A program made the position numbers and the translations under genes. This document shows positions 13,701 through 20,760 of a stretch of 30,880 nucleotides of DNA, one piece after another. Location: NCBI GenBank assembly GCA_019649035.1, contig BMAT01012988.1, forward strand, positions 29,017 through 59,896. The letters run 5' to 3'. The notes under the pieces are model-generated. The model worked only from the letters and a program-made list of their open reading frames with translations, was not told where the DNA came from and made no database searches. Source of the stretch: Elysia marginata. Lineage: Eukaryota > Mollusca > Gastropoda > Plakobranchidae. Each line of letters starts with the position of its first letter. Position 1 is the first letter of the stretch.

Positions 13701-16663
13701 TTTGAGACATTTCTGTGGATTTATGTTCAAACTAACCAAAATTAAATGCATTTTATAACGCCTAACTTTTTAATTTCCTGTTGTTAACTCTTGAATCTAG
13801 TCCTACTGTTACAGCTACTAATTTAGATCTAGAATCTAGTCCTGAACGGAGTTTGGCAAAGGTAAGAGGTCTGAATGTGCAAAACTAGACCCATTAATTA
13901 CTGTAGGGGAAATTTATAAAATCAGGCTCATAACTCGCAACATAAGCAAACAACCTTTTTATTATTGGGTATCCTAATGTTATCAGTATTTTCTTATTTT
14001 GGTTACCGACTGACAAGTGACATTAGATTTAGATCTAGAGTCCTACTCATGGGATAAACTTGACACAGATTCAACAATCGATATCTAGTTTTTGCCCGCT
14101 GACTCACTACATTAGGCTAACACACTTGCAATCTTTAGTAATAAGACTGGGGAAGCACTTATTACTTGAATGTGTCTAGCAAGAACTAAATAAAACCCAG
14201 GCTGTGGCGAAGACATATGTACAATCTCCAGTTTGCTATAAAGCAAAATTCCCAGAATTCTATTAAATCGGCAAAGAGGGCGATATTGGGAATAGAATTT
14301 TGATATTACGAGTACCAATGATAGAAAAACAAGACGCGAAAAACGAAATCTATATACTGTATCTTAGTGTGCATGTGCAGAAATGCAAGAGCTTTCTGTT
14401 AGGAACATTCGGCACCGAAGTTGAAAGTACTTGTTGTACATCATGGGTTTCATAGTGGGTTAAAAATAGAAATTTGTATTTTTGATAGGGCAATAGTACT
14501 AGCGCATTTTGGACAAAGAAGCATACAAAAATACGGGAAAGCATACGTGTTGGCAGCTCTGCATAAATTATAATGCATGAAAATGCAGGAGAGATAGTGG
14601 AAGCAGCCACTGCGCAATGAAATGATTGAAAGATTTTAAAGGTATGAATTTAGCAGTGGAGAGACGTAGGCTTTCAAGGGGAAATGTCTGAAATGTCTGC
14701 CCCTAGTATGATTCGAACCTTCGACTTATAGATGCTTCGGCACCTACTGCCTTGCCACTTAGAGAAACATAGCTTATACCATGTCCGCACTACGCTCCTT
14801 AAAAAAGGAGTTTCACAACGAAGGTCCTTGCTTAGCCTCTCTAAGCGTCTCACTTACTTAAGCGGGAAGATACAAATCACACCAAAGGCAACCACTTGAA
14901 TCCGGAAACACACCAACACTTAGCCATAACAACAAACACAGAGAACAAAGGTATGCCTCATATGATTTATAGATCTAGAGATCAGAAGAGATACAGGAGG
15001 CAGCCACTGCGCAATTAAATGATTGCTTATTTTATACCTTGAAAATCTTTCAATCATTTTTCATCTTTTATTCTTTAATATAAATAATGAAAAATAATTA
15101 CATAGAACCAGGATACTCTCAACAGATTAAAAAAAAAAAGCTAGAAAAAAAATGGATAAAAGGCATCCCTTTAAGAGCCCATAGAATGCAAGAATCACAA
15201 AAAACATGGGAATAAATGCTTTGTATAAGCTTAAGACTCACAGGCCCCATCCTCCATCTGGACACATAACAGAGCGCAGATAACGTATCATCTCTAATTT
15301 CTGTGGTTCAGAAAATGGAGTTTTGGTGATATAGCACACAATGATAAGCCCTGAAAAAAATTAAAACAAAGAAGCAAGTGCAAAGTCAATTTTTAGTTTT
15401 GTGAAAAAAGAAATTGCAAAAATNNAAAAAAAAGAGGTTTGAAAATTATTAGTATTAAGATAAACAAGCTTGAGACTGTATTTAGAATATATATTTAGGT
15501 TCTGTTTGCCCATAAACAAAAAATATTAAGATAATATAAATCTGATTAGTAATTTCCTTCACCTTTTCATTGACTGTTCAGTCATATTGTGCAGAGACTA
15601 CATTTTTTCTAGATTAAAGACTTATTAAGTTAAACCCTTCCAAGCCTTGTGAAAAAATATTCAATGATTTACATTTTCAGAAATAACTTTATAACAACAA
15701 GCTAAGAATAGTTTATCCGCCCAGTAAAATCAAGTTTTGGGGTAATAGTCCTGTTGTGGAGAGAAACCAGCCAAGGGCAGGGAGAGGTTCATTAATAAAT
15801 AAATTTAAATTCTATATAAAGACCTCACAGACCTGGCATCAGAAACAGAGGACCACCATAGTCTCCTGCCCAATGACCATCTTCTGCTTGAAGTTTGCTA
15901 TAAAATTTGATTCCATTTTGTGCAGCATCTTGAGCTTTTTCCGCTTTTGGGAGAGCAGGGGCTTCTTTCTCCTGGAGAGATATACACAATATTTATCATT
16001 ATAATAAATTACATTGCTGATTAGTTCCTTCTCTATTCCCATACTTTATTTGAAATCATTAAGTTTATCTTATAAAGTAACCACAAGGGATGCACTTTTA
16101 GGTTGGTATGACACATGTTCATTCCAAAGATAACATATTTCTCATCAAAGCTTATGCTTTTAATATTGTTTCGTTTTTTATGTACATATGCCTAAAATTA
16201 CTAAAACTAAATCACCTTTTAATGATAAATTGTACATTTCAACTATAAAACAGAATTAGCACTTGCTGAATATAGTGCTTTTGACCATAAATTAGAGTCT
16301 TGTTGTGAATAATTTCAATAAATCACTCAGAGAAAATCAAGAGTACAGCTGCTCAACTTAGACTGGGACAAGAAAAATGCCTGTGATTGGAAATATAAAT
16401 TTCTAGAAGTAGAAGAAAACCTCAGTTAAAAAATAAGCCTACCAATCATCTAGACTTGACTGAATACTCACTGTGTCCAAACCCAGGGAGTGCTTTTCCA
16501 GCAAAGTTTGTTCCCTTTTCAAATCTTCATCTTTCTCAAAGTATTGCCAAGTCTGACGCCCCTCTACATTGGAGAGTCTCCACCTTGTCAAATCAGTCGC
16601 TGGTTTTGTTTTGTAAGGACCTCCTCTATTTCTTTGCATGTCATTCACATACTTGAAAGTCAT
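1599..16663 (-). CDS. LSS: Lanosterol synthase (2,3-oxidosqualene cyclase), 17 coding exons
   Basis: The product cyclises (3S)-2,3-oxidosqualene to lanosterol, the first cyclic sterol precursor, and in the family is a monotopic ER-membrane enzyme. The coding exons on the minus strand, 5' to 3', are 16663-16472, 15971-15833, 15350-15242, 12016-11895, 11438-11342, 10306-10171, 9216-9108, 8898-8780, 8420-8323, 8067-8040, 7623-7567, 7177-7055, 6131-5985, 5415-5319, 4804-4378, 3644-3566 and 1727-1599. They join in frame to 2208 nt (735 residues; human LSS has 732). The catalytic motif VSDCTAE is at 457-463 with the acid Asp459 (human Asp455). Counterparts of human His232, Trp387, Tyr503, Cys533, Trp581 and Phe696 are His236, Trp391, Tyr506, Cys536, Trp584 and Phe700. 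QW-type repeats ([31 protein letters not shown]) recur through the protein. Thr385, Cys453 and Val457 match the lanosterol-synthase rather than the cycloartenol-synthase pattern. The start ATG (16663) lies 13 residues before GGPYKT, close to the human spacing. No frameshift or internal stop was found. One intron is GC-AG. Confidence 0.96.
1728..3565 (-). other. LSS intron 16
   Basis: AT-rich intron containing the LINE-like 3' tail at 1880-1958. A 106-codon open frame at 2965-3285 (minus) is basic and low in complexity and matches no family I know. Confidence 0.7.
1880..1958 (+). repeat. LINE/SINE-type 3' tail ending in (TATCT)n
   Basis: A unique stretch with a TGATACGCAACTTACTGTGA core and GATGAATAAAATT ends in TATCTTATCTTATCTTAT (1941-1958). 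A conserved 3' segment followed by short tandem pentanucleotides is typical of 5'-truncated non-LTR retrotransposons or of SINEs that borrow their tails. The upstream boundary is uncertain. Confidence 0.5.
3566..3644 (-). CDS. LSS: LSS coding exon 16 (residues 667-693)
   Basis: Encodes a 27-residue segment beginning [11 protein letters not shown] and ending SNGDWPQ, a QW motif. Acceptor gttgttag|GTACC; donor CAG|gtaagt. Confidence 0.96.
3645..4377 (-). other. LSS intron 15
   Basis: AT-rich intron; no gene or bounded repeat recognised. Confidence 0.7.
4378..4804 (-). CDS. LSS: LSS coding exon 15 (residues 525-666 plus 2 nt)
   Basis: The largest exon. It holds [17 protein letters not shown] with Cys536 (human Cys533), [15 protein letters not shown] with Trp584 (human Trp581) and the QW repeat [14 protein letters not shown]. 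Acceptor tgttcttcag|GTGAC; donor GTCAG|gtaagt. Confidence 0.97.
4805..5318 (-). other. LSS intron 14
   Basis: AT-rich intron; nothing recognised. Confidence 0.7.
5319..5415 (-). CDS. LSS: LSS coding exon 14 (residues 493-524 plus 1 nt)
   Basis: Encodes [20 protein letters not shown] and ends LLNASEVF. Tyr506 is the counterpart of human Tyr503. Acceptor ccttaccag|CTG; donor TTTG|gtatgt. An alternative acceptor 7 bases further in (gttag|GTATG) would need the extended exon 13. Confidence 0.92.
5416..5984 (-). other. LSS intron 13
   Basis: AT-rich intron. A CAGTAAACTCTGC string near 5480 resembles a pogo-type terminus, but I found no partner. Confidence 0.6.
5985..6131 (-). CDS. LSS: LSS coding exon 13 with the catalytic motif (residues 444-492)
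   Basis: Contains [11 protein letters not shown]. Asp459 is the proton donor that opens the epoxide and Cys460 hydrogen-bonds it. The donor CTG|gtaggc was chosen over a downstream AAAG|gttgat because only it, paired with the acceptor at 5415, reproduces the family spacing [13 protein letters not shown] without an insertion. Confidence 0.93.
6132..7054 (-). other. LSS intron 12
   Basis: AT-rich intron with several short open frames (6210-6428, 6597-6854 minus; 6820-7002 plus). None shows recognisable protein similarity. Confidence 0.65.
7055..7177 (-). CDS. LSS: LSS coding exon 12 (residues 403-443)
   Basis: Encodes [20 protein letters not shown] near its end, matching the family's LSQVPxNPPxYxxYYRQ block. 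Acceptor atcctttttag|GGA; donor GAC|gtacgt. Confidence 0.94.
7178..7566 (-). other. LSS intron 11
   Basis: AT-rich intron; nothing recognised. Confidence 0.7.
7567..7623 (-). CDS. LSS: LSS coding exon 11 (residues 384-402)
   Basis: Encodes [19 protein letters not shown]. It includes Thr385 (human Thr381, a product-specificity position) and Trp391 (human Trp387). Acceptor tttttctctag|GGT; donor GAG|gtaatt. Confidence 0.96.
7624..8039 (-). other. LSS intron 10
   Basis: AT-rich intron; nothing recognised. Confidence 0.7.
8040..8067 (-). CDS. LSS: LSS coding exon 10, a 28-nt microexon (residues 374-383)
   Basis: Encodes only [10 protein letters not shown], an almost invariant block in animal LSS. 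Acceptor ttgtgtctccag|G; donor TCA|gtaagt. Skipping it would shift the frame, since 28 is not a multiple of 3. Confidence 0.95.
8323..8420 (-). CDS. LSS: LSS coding exon 9 (residues 342-373 plus 2 nt)
   Basis: Encodes [20 protein letters not shown] and ends VDDYL. The acceptor ctgatatccag|ATC was chosen because it continues SIGP-ISK, as in human LSS. Donor TTATG|gtattt. Confidence 0.92.
8421..8779 (-). other. LSS intron 8
   Basis: Very A-rich on the plus strand. The plus-strand open frame 8525-8905 runs through it and antisense to exon 8, and is a shadow. Confidence 0.7.
8780..8898 (-). CDS. LSS: LSS coding exon 8 (residues 302-341)
   Basis: Encodes VLNLYEK through [19 protein letters not shown], colinear with human LSS. 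Acceptor ttttcaacag|TT; donor CCT|gtgagt. Confidence 0.95.
9108..9216 (-). CDS. LSS: LSS coding exon 7 (residues 266-301 plus 1 nt)
   Basis: Encodes [20 protein letters not shown] and LYTPHS, a conserved block. Acceptor cctttttcag|GAA; donor TTCT|gtaagt. Confidence 0.95.
9217..10170 (-). other. LSS intron 6
   Basis: Apart from the LINE remnant it is AT-rich with A-runs near 10017-10040; no further feature. Confidence 0.65.
9280..9834 (-). mobile_element. 3' remnant of a LINE-type retrotransposon in LSS intron 6
   Basis: On the minus strand, 9818-9636 encodes [20 protein letters not shown] followed by [20 protein letters not shown]. This matches the C-terminal region (consensus like HITPLLxxLHWLPVxxRIxFK) of CR1/L2/Jockey-type ORF2 reverse transcriptases. 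The reading stops at 9636. The following sequence down to about 9280 looks like a degraded 3' end. No polymerase core is present, so this is a 5'-truncated copy. The boundaries are estimates and the superfamily is unresolved. Confidence 0.6.
10171..10306 (-). CDS. LSS: LSS coding exon 6 (residues 220-265)
   Basis: Contains [20 protein letters not shown] with His236, the counterpart of human His232, which lines the active site. Acceptor gctccacag|GC; donor AAA|gtgagt. Confidence 0.96.
10307..11341 (-). other. LSS intron 5
   Basis: Carries the tRNA-derived SINE at 10807-11130. The rest is AT-rich with nothing recognised. Confidence 0.7.
10807..11130 (+). repeat. tRNA-derived SINE with conserved central domain
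   Basis: The head (about 10807-10877) looks like a tRNA of the Ser/Leu class. It has an A-box-like TAGCAGAGTGGTTAGCG, an anticodon-arm-like CGGACTTGAGATCTG and a B-box GGTTCGATTCC, which together form an RNA polymerase III promoter. It is followed by a body with CCTTGGGAAAGCAATTTACC and CCACCCACCTATAAAGCAGG (10894-10952). That body resembles the shared central domains of metazoan SINE superfamilies. The 3' end is AT-rich (ATTTATTTATT) near 11118-11130. It is not a functional tRNA gene, because the acceptor stem does not pair. No target duplication was identified, and the exact 3' boundary is uncertain. Confidence 0.72.
11342..11438 (-). CDS. LSS: LSS coding exon 5 (residues 188-219 plus 2 nt)
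   Basis: Encodes [20 protein letters not shown] and then a segment ending LFPEM, a highly conserved substrate-channel region. Acceptor caatcctcag|GT; donor ATGTG|gtgggt. Confidence 0.95.
11895..12016 (-). CDS. LSS: LSS coding exon 4 (residues 147-187 plus 1 nt)
   Basis: Begins [20 protein letters not shown] and ends LLHKL. The acceptor is ctggcag|T. The donor that keeps the frame is CTAG|gcaagt, a GC donor; no GT donor nearby gives the right phase. Confidence 0.93.
13314..13628 (-). repeat. tRNA-derived SINE with (CCAA)n 3' tail
   Basis: On the minus strand the head (13628 to about 13556) has an A-box-like TGTGGCCTAGGGGCAAG and a B-box GGTTCAATCCC. A tRNA-unrelated body follows that includes GTGTCAGGATAATGTGACTG (about 13462-13443). 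The element ends in tetranucleotide repeats (CCAA on the minus strand, TTGG on the plus, 13316-13334), a typical SINE tail made at reverse transcription. Head and body both differ from the SINE at 10807, so it is a separate family. Confidence 0.72.
14603..14628 (+). repeat. 26-bp direct repeat, left copy
   Basis: GCAGCCACTGCGCAAT followed by GAAATGATTG. It is repeated at 15000-15025 with a single mismatch. The 371 bases between the two copies include the tRNA-like element at 14646-14775. Confidence 0.85.
14620..14645. repeat. 26-bp inverted repeat, left arm
   Basis: AAATGATTGAAAGATTTTAA followed by AGGTAT. Its reverse complement recurs at 15034-15059 with one mismatch. It overlaps the end of the direct repeat. 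Confidence 0.8.
14646..14775 (-). repeat. Third tRNA-like SINE or SINE fragment
   Basis: On the minus strand TAAGTGGCAAGGCAGTAGG (A-box region) is followed about 35 bases later by GGTTCGAATCA (B-box), then a short unrelated body leading to the inverted-repeat arm at 14620-14645. A tRNA-derived head is likely. A standalone tRNA gene is not, since no acceptor stem closes. Boundaries are approximate. Confidence 0.5.
15000..15025 (+). repeat. 26-bp direct repeat, right copy
   Basis: Matches 14603-14628 at 25 of 26 positions (T replaces G after CGCAAT). It may be a long target duplication or the relic of a segmental copy. Confidence 0.85.
15034..15059. repeat. 26-bp inverted repeat, right arm
   Basis: ATACCTTGAAAATCTTTCAA followed by TCATTT, the reverse complement of 14620-14645. 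Because the left arm is the 3' flank of a minus-strand SINE-like element, this may be the tail of a second copy in opposite orientation. Confidence 0.8.
15242..15350 (-). CDS. LSS: LSS coding exon 3 (residues 111-146 plus 2 nt)
   Basis: Encodes [12 protein letters not shown] through [14 protein letters not shown], matching the family's second QW region. Acceptor tttttttcag|GG; donor CCT|gtgagt. Confidence 0.96.
15351..15832 (-). other. LSS intron 2
   Basis: AT-rich intron with two unresolved bases at 15424-15425; nothing recognised. Confidence 0.65.
15833..15971 (-). CDS. LSS: LSS coding exon 2 (residues 65-110 plus 1 nt)
   Basis: Contains [20 protein letters not shown], the first QW-type repeat and a signature of triterpene cyclases. 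Acceptor atctctccag|GAG; donor CCAG|gtctgt. Confidence 0.96.
15972..16471 (-). other. LSS intron 1 (first between coding exons)
   Basis: AT-rich intron; nothing recognised. Confidence 0.7.
16472..16663 (-). CDS. LSS: LSS coding exon 1 (residues 1-64)
   Basis: Starts [20 protein letters not shown] and ends GLDT at donor ACA|gtgagt. An acceptor (tttttatcag) precedes it at 16678/16679, so 16664-16678 is 5' UTR and at least one upstream non-coding exon is expected. Met9 could be an alternative start. Confidence 0.92.
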
Positions 16664-16678
16664 TGTCGGTGTCTTTTC

Positions 16679-18588
16679 CTGATAAAATTTTTAGTTCAAT
16701 AAGAGAAAAATGGTGGTGAAAAATTTCACATGTCTTAATTGAAGAGTCTGGCAAACAACAGGAAGCTGTGGGTAGAATTAGTGTTTGGTAGGCTGTGGTT
16801 GCAACGTTTCAAATGTAACACACATTGAAAACCCTACCCCAAAGAACCATACACATGCACACAGGTGAAGGGATCGTCAAATATCTCAAGATGTCAAGGT
16901 CTGTCTGTGACGCTTAGAACTGTGAGTGTGACATGATATTGACCTGTCAGATTTGTTCCTATGCTCAGCCCCCTGTCAATCAATGTTACACAAGTTCTTA
17001 CTTCTTTGCAAGTTTTCTCTCAGGGGCATTGTGAAGAGAAGGAAATGAAATGGAGGGTTGAACTTTAAATAGGACTGTGTTTGAGCATTCTGAATTATCT
17101 ATTTTTTATGTGAGGAGATCAACTCATAATGGGACTGACTAGATTACAGATATTAAGCAAGATTTTGACTGACTTGCAGAATTGAAGTGTTAACCCCACC
17201 CTCTTGAAGACAGACACACACACATGCTGGACCACTGAGCTTCTTTTCACTTTGATAAATATTGGGTTGGTTGAGCATTATAGTTAGTGTTCTGTTCATC
17301 TATTCTATAAGTTAGAGAGTGAAGTATTCAATGAATGAGAGAAGTGTTTGGGAATGGTAGTGGGAGAACTCAGAAAGGGATAGACAAGAAGCTTTCCTCT
17401 ATGAGTTCCTGGCATCCATCTACTTTGTCCCATGCTTGGGACTGCTCTATTACAAAGGTGGAGACAAATACGACAATAAAAGAATAACAGGGAAAGAAGT
17501 CCTGAAAAGGACTGTTGTTGTTATCAGTATCAGACTATCTAGCACCAAGGCTGTCAGTTTCAGTGAGTGGTTTCTACATGTGACATTTATATTAAATATA
17601 AAGCAGTATCTATTCCTCATTCCATCTTCAAAACCTATCATACATTGACTCACTCCAACTTAGAAAATTCTTGAAACAGAAACAGCACCAGCAGTGAATT
17701 TTATATATACGTGTGCATGTAAAAGGTTCAGCAACCTGTCGGCCTAACATTCACCTCCCAAACATCCAACACCCTTAGTTCAAGACAAATCTCTGTCTAC
17801 TATAAAGGCCAAAGAAAAAACAGACACAGCCACAATTTCAAACTTCAAATTTGCTCAAAACAGTAAAGCATCACCAACTTGAACATGCCTGCATGTAGTC
17901 AGTCTATGTAATAGGTCCAGCAAGATGTGCAGGCTAATTTTAGCAATGAGTTACAAGAGATCACTACTACTGTACTAGTACTACAGTAAGAACTGGAAGC
18001 GAAAGACAAGAGACTGAACAGAAAAACTTTTTGTCAAGCCATCTCCAAACATTTGACTGTACCACATTCCCAAACATACCGAGAACACCCAGTGAGTAAG
18101 CCCTATCCTAATACTAACATGTGAAAAACGGGCCTGGTCCCAGGTGCTATTACAATTACATGTCCTTTACATAGACTACACATGTCACCTATTGTCGATC
18201 CATCTTTTGGCTTCAGGGATAGATACCGGCATAAAATAGAAAGAAACTTTATCGGACACTAATTACTTTTGATAGACCTTGACAGTCATGCTTAATTCCT
18301 GTCCATTCACAAAACAGTGCCGCCCAGGAGTTTTTTACAGTCACAAGAGGCCATGTCTTACCACTCATGCACATTGTACAATTTGTTTGTTGGGTTGTAG
18401 TAACTTGTACAACGCCCTGGCTATTTAAGTGGTCGAGGCTAAGTGCTTCATCTACAACACTCCAATCATCTAGATAGTCTAATTATTATTATATGATGTA
18501 GACAAAATTGCGCTCTAAGTCTACACCCATTCTTGGACGAAATGAATGCATGAAATCTAGAGTTATGTCCCTTGAAATAAAATACATA
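16679..18588. other. Upstream of the LSS coding start: probable 5' intron
   Basis: The acceptor at 16678/16679 implies that this stretch is intronic to the LSS transcript, with exon 1 somewhere upstream. Minus-strand donor-like sites include one at about 18357 (GTG|gtaaga) and the stronger one at 20673. No protein-coding gene was recognised. Confidence 0.5.
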
Positions 18589-18954
18589 CAGTAGAATCCC
18601 TTTAAACCGAAAGACGGTTAACCGAAAAATACGATGATCCGCAAAGAAATCAAAAGATTTTACAAGTCTCTTCTTTGTCTTTGTAACCATTCATGCGATA
18701 AACCGAAATGCGTCTAAGCGGCACTGACTTTCAAGCGAAACAATCTGAAGCGTCCACTCCCCCTCTCTCTCTTTTTCTTTTTGTTTTTCCATCACCTCTT
18801 TAACTTGGGGAAGGGGAAGAACACTCCCGAGCCCTTGCCGGACGATTGATTTAAAGCTAGATCTAGATCTACAGTCCATGGGGCGTACCATCCGTGAAAA
18901 GGGGATGAGGGAGCAAGGAGCCCGAGTGGGAAAGAAAGGGGGAGGGGGAGGCCT

Positions 18955-19427
18955 NNNNNNNNNNNNNNNNNNNNNNNNNNNNNNNNNNNNNNNNNNNNNN
19001 NNNNNNNNNNNNNNNNNNNNNNNNNNNNNNNNNNNNNNNNNNNNNNNNNNNNNNNNNNNNNNNNNNNNNNNNNNNNNNNNNNNNNNNNNNNNNNNNNNNN
19101 NNNNNNNNNNNNNNNNNNNNNNNNNNNNNNNNNNNNNNNNNNNNNNNNNNNNNNNNNNNNNNNNNNNNNNNNNNNNNNNNNNNNNNNNNNNNNNNNNNNN
19201 NNNNNNNNNNNNNNNNNNNNNNNNNNNNNNNNNNNNNNNNNNNNNNNNNNNNNNNNNNNNNNNNNNNNNNNNNNNNNNNNNNNNNNNNNNNNNNNNNNNN
19301 NNNNNNNNNNNNNNNNNNNNNNNNNNNNNNNNNNNNNNNNNNNNNNNNNNNNNNNNNNNNNNNNNNNNNNNNNNNNNNNNNNNNNNNNNNNNNNNNNNNN
19401 NNNNNNNNNNNNNNNNNNNNNNNNNNN
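18955..19427. other. Assembly gap (473 Ns)
   Basis: A run of N inside the Tigger-like element. Open frames that cross it (18691-19470, 18869-19525, 18878-19513) are artefacts. The left edge is G-rich (GGGGGAGGGGGAGGCC), which may explain the failure to sequence through. Confidence 0.98.
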
Positions 19428-19626
19428 AACCTCCCTCTAAATCGAGACAAACTGCGCGTGCCTGCAACACACCGCCACTGCGTCACACTGTCTCTGTCAG
19501 TCAGCGCAGTTAGACCTGTGATCATTGAGATTTCGCCTTGCGATACTCATTTTTATAATCTTTAGTCTCAGTCTCAGTTTTGTTGCCAGCGCTTTTCGGT
19601 TCACTTTAACCACGCATTCAGTTAAG

Positions 19627-20013
19627 ATGTCCAAAAGAAAGCACAGTGCTTACACGATTGACTTTAAACTTCAAAAATCTGAAGCGGAGGAAAAGAAGTT
19701 AACAAAAACAGAAACCTGCAAGAAACACAGCATCCCAAACTCAACGCTGTCTATGATTTTGAAAGACACTGAGAAGCTACAAAAGGCCTGTGATGATTCG
19801 AAATTCCGACCGGCTACAAAGGAAACGAAACTTTGCAGTCACGAAGGACTAGAGGATGCAGTGTTTGCCTGGTTTCGCCAAGCGATGGCGATGAATGTTT
19901 CATTGTCACTTATGTCAGGCCCATTAGTTATAGGCAAGGCAGCGGAAATAGCACAGCTAATGAATTTTAAATGTTACCCTATCCCCAGTTGGGTGGAGAA
20001 CTTCAAACACTGA
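19627..20013 (+). pseudogene. Truncated pogo/Tigger transposase (CENP-B-type DNA-binding domains only)
   Basis: From MSKRKHSAY the frame runs 128 codons to TGA. Residues 1 to about 60 fit the CENP-B N-terminal/psq-like helix-turn-helix, with CKKHSIPNSTLSMILKD as the recognition-helix region. Residues about 75-128 fit the second helix-turn-helix, with LEDAVFAWFRQAMAMN, then SGPLVIGKAAEIAQLMNF and an end in SWVENFKH. In intact family members that last motif is followed by the DDE nuclease domain, which is missing here. The frame is open upstream to 19525, but the extra residues (hydrophobic, Ile/Phe-rich) do not fit the family, so Met at 19627 is the likely start. It sits inside the TIR element 18589-20258. 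A domesticated role is not supported. Confidence 0.85.
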
Positions 20014-20260
20014 AACAGAGGAGAACAAAACAAACAAAAAAAAAACAGTCAACAATGAACAGATAAACACATAATGTCCATGGGCTTTATTGATTGAAAA
20101 ATGCAAAGGGAGACAACTTGTGATGTTGCAGTTTTGGGGTGCTATTATTTTCCGTTAAAATTTATATTTAAAAAAAAGGACTTATTTTAAACCAAAATGA
20201 CTTTAAACCGAAATGGATTAGAAGGACCCCAAAATTTCGGTTTAAAGGGATTCTACTGTA

Positions 20261-20673
20261 TAGTGAAAAACCCAGATTCAACAATTAATTATAGGCCTAA
20301 TCTCTAGAATCAAATAAACTTACACTTACAGATTCGATTTCAGCATCTATAGTAAAACCAATCAGAAAAACATTTTCTTAAGCCTGGGTGTTAAAGTGCA
20401 GTAATACTGCAACAAATGTATGGTACTTTGATCAGGCATGCTTAATTCTAATTGCATAATCCACTTTCCTTAATAGATTTCAAGTCACTAGATCTTTATG
20501 AGTACAAGACTCATTCTGAAGTCATTTTGAGCGGTTGCAACAATGCAAGACATTTGTGTGAACAAAAAAATGTTGGAAAAGGTCAGATTAAAGGTCTGTA
20601 ATATATTTATACTAGGCTCATCATTAACTAAGAATTCATGGGAAAACAGGTCTAGGAAAAAGAAAGTACTCAC
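20261..20673. other. Between the Tigger element and the candidate promoter
   Basis: AT-rich sequence. A second minus-strand donor-like site (ATCGAATCT|gtaagt, at 20329/20330) could belong to an alternative LSS 5' exon. The short open frames here resemble no known protein. Confidence 0.45.
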
Positions 20674-20760
20674 CAAAGTCGAAAGTGTGACAACACTTTT
20701 CTCGGTAGTCTGTAGATCTAGTTTGCAGAAAATATAATTATAACCACGCCCACGGTGAAA
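20674..20760 (-). promoter_or_regulatory. Candidate LSS core promoter and 5' UTR exon
   Basis: Read on the minus strand, GTGGGCGTGG (20753-20744, GC/CACCC-box type) is directly followed by TTATAATTATATT (20743-20731, TATA-like). About 60 bases further on comes a strong splice donor, TTTG|gtgagt (20674/20673). That arrangement would give a short non-coding exon 1 spliced to the acceptor at 16678, with the Tigger element inside intron 1. It is inferred from motif order only; no transcript evidence is available. The CACCC box could equally serve IPK on the other strand. Confidence 0.3.

Larger units (their letters stand above)
12017..15241 (-). other. LSS intron 3, the longest coding intron
   Basis: A 3.2 kb intron that has accumulated at least two tRNA-derived SINE-like insertions (13314-13628 and 14646-14775) and a direct/inverted repeat structure (14603-15059). 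The plus-strand open frame 12837-13220 (127 codons) has no recognisable similarity and a Lys/Phe-rich composition. Confidence 0.7.
18589..20258 (+). mobile_element. Pogo/Tigger-like DNA transposon, deleted internally
   Basis: Both ends carry the same perfect terminal inverted repeat of 24 bases, beginning CAGTAGAATCCCTTTAAACC (18589 onward, and its reverse complement ending at 20258). It is flanked by TA (18587-18588 and 20259-20260), the target duplication of the Tc1/mariner-pogo superfamily. AACCGAAA recurs near both ends (18605, 18620, 18701, 20206, inverted at 20235), suggesting subterminal transposase-binding repeats. The only coding remnant is a CENP-B-like DNA-binding region. The DDE catalytic domain is absent from the readable part and will not fit between the stop at 20013 and the right end. 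An assembly gap of 473 Ns (18955-19427) lies inside, so the true length may differ. Confidence 0.9.

Noticed and set aside
18691..19525. Long open frames across the N gap on both strands
   Set aside because: They are open only because of unresolved bases; the flanking residues show no similarity and belong to the transposon.
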